In this document: piece after piece, positions 1 to 4,295 of the stretch | Layout: each line of letters begins with the position of its first letter | Position numbering within the stretch: the first letter of the stretch is position 1 | NCBI GenBank assembly: GCA_964427175.1 | Contig: CAYRTP010000146.1 | Location: 1 to 6,624, forward strand | Reading direction: 5' to 3' | Length of the DNA stretch: 6,624 bases | Origin: CAMEON01 sp964427175 | GTDB lineage: Bacteria > Bacillota > Clostridia > Oscillospirales > CAG-272 | Notes under the pieces: model-generated | Database searches by the model: none | Told to the model about the DNA's origin: nothing | Seen by the model: only the letters and a program-made list of their open reading frames with translations | Program-made: the position numbers and the translations under genes

Positions 1-102
1 AGCCCCCGCCCTACAGTGATGGCCTTATACGAAGCCTTGACCAAAAAACTTGAAATAGGGTCAGCGGTCATCCTGAGCGAAACGGAGCAAAGCGGAGTGT
101 AG
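1..102 (+). CDS. Possible 3' end of a converging plus-strand gene (weak)
   Basis: The plus-strand frame starting at base 1 is open from the window edge to a TAG at 100-102. It contains an ATG at 19-21 followed by MALYEALTKKLEIGSA, an amphipathic, protein-like stretch. No Shine-Dalgarno precedes that ATG, so if the frame is real it is more likely the tail of a gene entering from the left. The last ten or so codons lie inside the palindromic repeat at 67-168, as if the repeat had inserted at the end of the gene and supplied a new stop. The family is not recognisable from so few residues. An open frame of 33 codons can arise by chance, so this is only a candidate. Confidence 0.2.
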   Translation, partial: SPRPTVMALYEALTKKLEIGSAVILSETEQSGV

Positions 103-168
103 TCGAAGGATCCTGCAGAGTAAAGGGATCCTTCGACTACGCCGCGTTGCGGCTCCGCTCAGGATGAC
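67..168. repeat. Long imperfect intergenic palindrome, GTCATCCTGAGCG type
   Basis: The left arm (67-113) and right arm (126-168) are imperfect inverted copies around a 12-nt loop at 114-125. The outer 13 bases (GTCATCCTGAGCG against CGCTCAGGATGAC) and the inner 15 bases (GTAGTCGAAGGATCC against GGATCCTTCGACTAC) match perfectly. The middle differs in sequence and length, 19 against 15 bases. The transcript would fold into a long stem just beyond the glycosidase stop codon. There is no T-tract after the outer end on either strand, so it is not a textbook intrinsic terminator. Intergenic palindromes with this kind of TCATCCTGAGCG...GAAGGATC core are, from general knowledge, frequent in many bacterial genomes. 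That suggests a dispersed REP- or MITE-like element that may also stabilise or end the mRNA. Confidence 0.75.
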
Positions 169-183
169 CCCCATACATCTTTC

Positions 184-2148
184 TTACTTCCCGAACTCCA
201 CGGTCACGCGGCCCTCGCAATTGCCTCCGAAGGTCTTGCCGCTCTCGGTCTGCAGGGTCCACTTACCGTTCTCGATGGCGAGGCTGAAGGTCTCACCGAA
301 GGCGTGGATGTGGGTCAGAACGAACCGCGGCAGATCCTCGGGAATGACGGTATTGAAGGAGAAGGCGGTGAAGCTCAAGGGCTGGACAGCCAGGATGCCC
401 TCGGTGATGATCTGACAGAACAGGGCACTCTCGGCACTGAGGTGGCGTTTGCCCCCCTCGGGGTAGGCCTCGATGGCGTAGGGGACGTGGTCACGGAGCA
501 GACGCTTCTCACAGTAGTCCATGAGGTAGTCGGTGGCGATCTTACGGAGGGCCTTGCCGTCCTCGGGGTTCTGCTCCGAGAGGATCACGGCGGCGCGGTA
601 CATCCCCCGCAGGCCGTAGAGGGTGGAGCGGTCCCAGGCGATGTTGGTTCCCTCCTCCGAGAGCTGGCCCGCCTCGCTGTAGAGGTGGGGGGAGGTGATG
701 GCATCGGCGGTACCCTTGGCGTGGGTGGCGATGTCCATGCAGAGGGGGAGGCAGATCCAGGAGCGGAGGGTGGTATTGCCGTCGTAATACTTGTAGGTAT
801 CGAAGCCGTGGACCTCGCCCGCAAAGTAGACCTCGGTCTCGGCCTCGATGGTCTCGGCGGCCTTACGGTACTGCTCGGCCAGGGCAGGCTCGCCCATCTC
901 ACAGGATAGCGCGGCGGCGGTCTTGAAGCCGCCCAGGGCCAGCATATTGGTGGAGAGGTTGATTTTACCCGTGGGGAGTCTGCCCTCCAGCTCATCTTTG
1001 TCCGAGGGGATGAGGCCTCGGTGGATAGGATTATCCATCATGCGGATGTTGTACTCGGCGCACCACTTGATGGCGGTCCACAGAGCGTTGTCCTTCCCCA
1101 GCCGTCCGCTGACCAGGGCGTAGCGGGAGGCTCCAAAGAGGTACATGGCGGCATCGCCGCGGTCCCCCGCGCCGTTCCAGATGTCCAAACCCTCGGCAAT
1201 GATGGAGGAGGGGATGGGCTCGTAGCAGTCATCCATGTGGGGGTAGTACCAGGCATAGCCGTTATAAGCGGCGTTCAGCTGGAGCTCGTCACCCGTCCAG
1301 GCCTGCCAGGGGCCTGCGTACTCGGCCTGATCGTTGCACCAGACCGCGGCGTAGTAACTGCCGCCGCCGGGAGAGTGGACATCACCGCCTCGGGTGCGGA
1401 AGATGCTCTCGCCCGCGCGGATCTTGGCGAATTGGAACATGGTATCCAGGGTATGGTTGCCCGTGGTGAGGGTGAGGGGCTCGGTGATTGCTTTCAAGCG
1501 GGCGCGGCGGTCGGCCAGGGCCTTTTCCACGTTAACCTCGGGCATGGGCTCGTGGGCGTGGCGGCCCGTGTAGGTAATCTGCATCACGGCGGTAGCATCG
1601 GGCTCCAGGACACCGTCGGTCAGGCCCTCGATACGGGCGGAACGCTCGGCGATCAGGAGGCCGTGGGGGCCCCGCTCACGGGCGATTCGGGCGGTTTCAG
1701 TGCCATTTACGGTGAGGGTGAGGGGCTTACCACTCATGTTCTCGTACTCCACCAGCTCGCAAAGGGCGGTCTGATCGGGAGAGGAGAACAGGGTACGAGT
1801 GACCAGCAGGCCTGCCTCGTCATCACGGCTGATGACCTGCAGGGTGCCGTCGAAAACAATACCGCTGGGATATTCGGTGACGGGCTTACCGTCGGCCGCT
1901 ACGGTGGGGATCAGCTCCTCGGGGATATCGAACTGCCAGGAGCTGTGGGTATTGTTGGGGAATATGCGAAGCATGGGGAAAACGGGGTGGCGAGCCAGGA
2001 TCAGCTTGCCCGCGCGGATACCGTAAGTAACAATGGAGGAGGCGTAGAGACCGCTCATCTCCAAAAAATCGGTATGATCAGCGGGGTTGAGCTCGCAATC
2101 CCAATGGATGGCGTTGTGGTATTCGGTTGTGGTCCACAGATGATTCAT
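184..2148 (-). CDS. Putative cytoplasmic six-hairpin glycoside hydrolase, family uncertain
   Basis: This 654-residue protein has no signal peptide or membrane segment, so it should act in the cytoplasm on imported or internal substrates. The layout resembles (alpha/alpha)6-barrel glycosidases: a beta-rich N-terminal part (about 1-225), a long helical region rich in aromatic residues (about 228-590), and a short beta-rich C-terminal cap (about 591-654, starting near PLSFTAFSF). Conspicuous blocks are FRTRGGDVHSPGGGSYY followed by WCNDQAEY (about 250-277), YYPHMDDCYEP (301-311), GTNIAWDRSTLYGLRGMYRA (500-519) and the acid-rich VPYAIEAYPEGG (555-566). D273, E276, D306/D307, E560 and E564 are possible catalytic acids, but this is inference. 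The ATG start at 2146-2148 overlaps the eutH TGA and has AAGGAG 8 nt upstream. It is the last gene of the hisK-eutH unit. The substrate is unknown; GH78-, GH63- or GH15-like enzymes are the kind of relatives to test. Confidence 0.72.
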   Translation of the reverse strand: MNHLWTTTEYHNAIHWDCELNPADHTDFLEMSGLYASSIVTYGIRAGKLILARHPVFPMLRIFPNNTHSSWQFDIPEELIPTVAADGKPVTEYPSGIVFDGTLQVISRDDEAGLLVTRTLFSSPDQTALCELVEYENMSGKPLTLTVNGTETARIARERGPHGLLIAERSARIEGLTDGVLEPDATAVMQITYTGRHAHEPMPEVNVEKALADRRARLKAITEPLTLTTGNHTLDTMFQFAKIRAGESIFRTRGGDVHSPGGGSYYAAVWCNDQAEYAGPWQAWTGDELQLNAAYNGYAWYYPHMDDCYEPIPSSIIAEGLDIWNGAGDRGDAAMYLFGASRYALVSGRLGKDNALWTAIKWCAEYNIRMMDNPIHRGLIPSDKDELEGRLPTGKINLSTNMLALGGFKTAAALSCEMGEPALAEQYRKAAETIEAETEVYFAGEVHGFDTYKYYDGNTTLRSWICLPLCMDIATHAKGTADAITSPHLYSEAGQLSEEGTNIAWDRSTLYGLRGMYRAAVILSEQNPEDGKALRKIATDYLMDYCEKRLLRDHVPYAIEAYPEGGKRHLSAESALFCQIITEGILAVQPLSFTAFSFNTVIPEDLPRFVLTHIHAFGETFSLAIENGKWTLQTESGKTFGGNCEGRVTVEFGK

Positions 2149-3230
2149 GGTGTAGTCTCCTTACGTTTCAGATGCGCGTGCAGAATCCACGCGACGATCA
2201 CGGCGCACACGCCCGAGATCAGCTTTCCCACGATCATGGGAGCAATGAATTCGCTATCAAAGGCCATGGTGAAGGCCAGGTGTCCCGCCAGGGTAAAGGC
2301 CGCCGAAATGGCCCAGGCGGCATTGAGCATGATGCCTTTTTTGTCCATCTGCTTCATCATCCCGAAGGTGGTGAGGCTGGTGGCCAGGGAGGAGATGAAG
2401 CCCACCGCCGACACCTCGTTGATGCCGATACGGCCGCTCACCTTTCGGATGGGCTTGGACAGCAGTTTCGAGATCACGTACATGAAGGGGAACGCGCCTG
2501 TCATGACGATGCTGGCGTTGAGGCAGATCGCGGCTCCCTCCTCCAGGGTCTCCAGCCCGCCCACGACCTCAAAGTCGGTGAGGAAACGGATGATCCCCAG
2601 GGCAAGGCCCAGGATGATGCAGACCTTGATGACGTAACCGAAGATCCCGAAGATCTTGACGCAGGCCGAGGGAAAGCGAACAAGCCCAAAGGCAATGATG
2701 GCCGAGAAGATCACCAGGGGGAGCAGGTTCACAAGCAGGGGCAGGATGGGGATGCGGCAGATCAGACCCGACACAAAGCACCCGACGGGGATGGTGGCGA
2801 TGCCGCAGAGCATACCCAAAAGAAGCTCCCGATGGTGCTCCTTTTCCACCATACCCAACGCAACGGGGATGGAGAAGGAAATGGTACACCCCATCATGGA
2901 GGACACCACCAGGGCGTTATACCGCCCGATCAGCGGGTTCTTGGCCACCTCCACCGCCAAGGAGGCACCGCCCATATCATTGGCGAACAGCGACGCGGGG
3001 AGGATAGAGGCATCAATATGCAGGACATTGGAAACGAAATCGAATACGGGGCGCAGTACGTCGGCGATCAGGGGGGCTATGACGATCATGCCGATCATGG
3101 ACAGGGCCATGCTCCCGAACAGGTGAAAGCCTTTTTCGAACTCCTTGCCCAGGCCGAATCGATTGTTGAGGATCAGATCCAGCGCGCCCAGCATGGAGAA
3201 GGTCAGAATGATAGCGGTGAGAATCTGCAT
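2145..3230 (-). CDS. eutH: EutH-family membrane permease (ethanolamine-type transporter), orphan
   Basis: This is an integral membrane protein of 361 residues with about ten hydrophobic segments (for example 3-20, 36-58, 104-127, 135-157, 162-184, 190-215, 233-255, 300-325, 328-350) and a short basic tail HLKRKE. The family-specific blocks are LGALDLILNNRFGLGKEFEKG (about 14-34), LFANDMGGASLA (81-92), GCTISFSIPVALG (114-126), GAFPFMYVISK (245-255) and FGMMKQMDKKG...AAFTLAGHLAFT (289-321). EutH is associated with ethanolamine entry, especially at low pH where little uncharged ethanolamine diffuses in. Firmicute versions are somewhat shorter than the roughly 400-residue enterobacterial one. From memory, canonical EutH has an N-x-P-M-F-like stretch before GMM and GDHL near the end; here these read SLTTFGMM and AGHL, so the substrate may differ. 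No other eut gene is in the window. The ATG at 3230 has a GGAG site 6 nt upstream. Confidence 0.88.
   Translation of the reverse strand: MQILTAIILTFSMLGALDLILNNRFGLGKEFEKGFHLFGSMALSMIGMIVIAPLIADVLRPVFDFVSNVLHIDASILPASLFANDMGGASLAVEVAKNPLIGRYNALVVSSMMGCTISFSIPVALGMVEKEHHRELLLGMLCGIATIPVGCFVSGLICRIPILPLLVNLLPLVIFSAIIAFGLVRFPSACVKIFGIFGYVIKVCIILGLALGIIRFLTDFEVVGGLETLEEGAAICLNASIVMTGAFPFMYVISKLLSKPIRKVSGRIGINEVSAVGFISSLATSLTTFGMMKQMDKKGIMLNAAWAISAAFTLAGHLAFTMAFDSEFIAPMIVGKLISGVCAVIVAWILHAHLKRKETTP
2157..2162 (-). promoter_or_regulatory. Ribosome binding site of the glycosidase gene, inside eutH
   Basis: The minus strand reads AAGGAG here, 8 nt before the ATG at 2146-2148. It lies within the last codons of eutH. 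Together with the ATGA start/stop overlap (2145-2148), it indicates translational coupling and fixes the start of the downstream gene. Confidence 0.85.
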
Positions 3231-3236
3231 AGCTTT

Positions 3237-3242
3237 CTCCTT
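3237..3242 (-). promoter_or_regulatory. Ribosome binding site of eutH, abutting the hisK stop
   Basis: The minus strand reads TAAAGGAG across the hisK stop codon (3242-3244), so the AAGGAG of eutH begins with the last base of that stop. Spacing to the eutH ATG is 6 nt. Ribosomes ending hisK would sit directly on this site, which supports coupled translation. Confidence 0.85.
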
Positions 3243-4057
3243 TACAGCTCCACGGCCGTAAAGCCTTCCGCAGTCAGAATATACCGCTCGGTAAACCCGC
3301 AGGCCCGCAAAAGCTCGGCGGCCTGGTCAAAAGCGCAGTCCAGGTAGCGGCTGTCATGGCAATCCGAGGAGATCACCGCGCCAAATCCCAGGCGTTTCAG
3401 CTCCTTCATCAGGAACAGCGACGGGTAGGGGGTGGTGCGGTAGCCGCGGGCAATGGCACCCGTATTGACCTCGAAGAAGGGGATCTTCCCTGCCAGAGCT
3501 TCGGCGGCCTCCAGGGCGGCGGTGCGGTAAACGGGGGAATCCTCGTCGAAGAAGGGGACCCGTTTACTGTGCTTGGTAATGAGGTCGAAATGCCCCACGA
3601 TGTCAAAATGACCGTACCGGGGAAGCTCGGCAAGGGTCTCGTAGTAGGCCTTGGCGTACGCCATGCCGTCCCCGTGGAAATACTCGTCGATGACCGAGGC
3701 GACCACCTCGGCGGAGCGGTCAAAGCCCACGTGGCGGCCGTCCCGCAACAGGTAGTGGACCGAGCCGATCAAATAATCGTAGCCCGAAAGATCGATCTCG
3801 GAATACATATCGAACTCCAGACCGCAGAAAATATCGAACTCTCCCCGATAGGCGGCCTGCAGGGCGCGGATCTCCCGCTTGTAGTCCTCGGTACCCCCAA
3901 GGGACATGGAGTGATCGGGGGCGTAGTGCATATAGGAGTGCCCCGAAAAGCCGATGGACGAAAGCCCCTTGGCGCGGGCGGCGGCGATCATCTCCTCGGG
4001 TGTGTCCACGCCGTCGTCGTAGCGGGTGTGGGTATGTAGATTCTGTAAATTTTTCAT
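3242..4057 (-). CDS. hisK: PHP-domain histidinol-phosphatase (HisK type)
   Basis: This complete 271-residue PHP metallophosphatase has the usual length of the monofunctional HisK/HisJ family. That family hydrolyses L-histidinol phosphate to histidinol in the next-to-last stage of histidine synthesis. The metal-site motifs are all present in order: NLHTHTRYDDG (H8, H10, D15), GFSGHSYMHY (H40), CGLEFDMY (E81), IGSVHYL (H101), DIVGHFDLI (H156) and VISSDCHDS (D232, H234), with FEVNTGAI (195-202) between the last two. The enzyme should be cytoplasmic and use two or three divalent metals. The ATG at 4057 is preceded by GGAG at 7 nt. No other his gene is visible; Bacillota often keep hisK away from the his cluster, so this alone is not odd. 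As first gene of a tight unit with eutH and a glycosidase, it could instead dephosphorylate another small phosphate ester; PHP phosphatases are hard to assign by sequence alone. Confidence 0.88.
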   Translation of the reverse strand: MKNLQNLHTHTRYDDGVDTPEEMIAAARAKGLSSIGFSGHSYMHYAPDHSMSLGGTEDYKREIRALQAAYRGEFDIFCGLEFDMYSEIDLSGYDYLIGSVHYLLRDGRHVGFDRSAEVVASVIDEYFHGDGMAYAKAYYETLAELPRYGHFDIVGHFDLITKHSKRVPFFDEDSPVYRTAALEAAEALAGKIPFFEVNTGAIARGYRTTPYPSLFLMKELKRLGFGAVISSDCHDSRYLDCAFDQAAELLRACGFTERYILTAEGFTAVEL

Positions 4058-4064
4058 CTGATTT

Positions 4065-4068
4065 CTCC
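4065..4068 (-). promoter_or_regulatory. Ribosome binding site of hisK
   Basis: The minus strand reads GGAG, 7 nt before the ATG at 4055-4057, which supports this start. A small hairpin (4070-4083) lies immediately upstream. Confidence 0.75.
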
Positions 4069-4069
4069 G

Positions 4070-4083
4070 CGCTCGGGTGAGCG
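4070..4083 (-). other. Small hairpin just upstream of the hisK ribosome binding site
   Basis: On the minus strand CGCTC and GAGCG pair around an ACCC tetraloop. The stem is 5 bp, ends one base before the CGGAG region, and could slightly affect access to the Shine-Dalgarno. A 5-bp GC-rich stem can occur by chance in this DNA. Confidence 0.35.
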
Positions 4084-4095
4084 TGCCTCCGGCGG

Positions 4096-4127
4096 CTTAG
4101 AACCCTTCTTGAAAGAAGGGTTCTAAG
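4096..4127. repeat. Perfect 15-bp inverted repeat hairpin upstream of hisK
   Basis: CTTAGAACCCTTCTT at 4096-4110 is the exact reverse complement of AAGAAGGGTTCTAAG at 4113-4127. In RNA this would be a 14-bp stem with a TGAA/TTCA tetraloop. It sits in the spacer between mutS and hisK, 38 nt before the hisK start codon. On the minus strand it is followed by CCGCCGGAGG rather than a T-tract, so it is not a standard terminator in the direction of the genes; on the plus strand there is no T-tract either. It may be a dispersed intergenic hairpin, an mRNA-stability element, or a factor-dependent termination or processing site between mutS and hisK. The GTTCTT motif recurs just upstream on the minus strand (TTCTTGGGAGTTCTTAG), which could allow alternative pairing. 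Confidence 0.8.
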
Positions 4128-4295
4128 AACTCCCAAGAACTTAAAAAATGATTCATAAAGGATTCAAGAGGATTCCAAGTGCCATAGGGGGCATCACCAT
4201 GGGGCCCCTGCCCCATTGGTATATAGGGGTTGTATTCAAGATTTTTTATTGAAAATAGCATGAATACCAATTCAAAGCTTTGCTTGCGACGAGTA
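4128..4295. other. AT-richer mutS-hisK spacer with further hairpins and short repeats
   Basis: No gene is visible. The stretch contrasts with the GC-rich coding DNA on both sides. It holds: an imperfect tandem repeat AGGATTCAAG (4159-4168) and AGGATTCCAAG (4169-4179); a hairpin TGCC/GGCA (4180-4193); a strong hairpin ATGGGGC/GCCCCAT with a 4-nt loop (4199-4216); the direct repeat ATAGGGG at 4184-4190 and 4223-4229; and GTATTCA (4232-4238) facing TGAATAC (4261-4267). T-runs on the minus strand (around 4143-4148) do not follow a strong stem directly, so I cannot call an intrinsic terminator for mutS. A weak promoter-like pair on the minus strand, TTGAAT (about 4269-4274) and TCAATA 17 nt downstream, is possible but unsupported. 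The region probably contains the end of the mutS transcript and the start of the hisK transcript. Confidence 0.5.

Noticed and set aside
67..168. CRISPR array or IS end
   Set aside because: There is only one inverted pair with no regularly spaced direct repeats, and no transposase is nearby.
304..909. A 201-codon plus-strand frame opposite the glycosidase
   Set aside because: It is repetitive G/E/V/L composition without a recognisable domain and lies fully antisense to a better supported gene.
1021..2637. A 538-codon open frame on the plus strand
   Set aside because: It is antisense to the glycosidase and eutH, whose products have clear family or fold features and good start signals. Its product is rich in G, V and D with no domain, the usual antisense artefact of GC-rich codons.
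2127..3347. A 406-codon plus-strand frame with a product very rich in H, D, G, E and Q
   Set aside because: It lies opposite eutH. Hydrophobic codons read backwards give this polar, low-complexity look; there is no domain and no ribosome binding site.
4096..4148. Rho-independent terminator for mutS
   Set aside because: On the minus strand the T-run at 4143-4148 comes before the hairpin rather than after it, and the hairpin is followed by GC-rich DNA.
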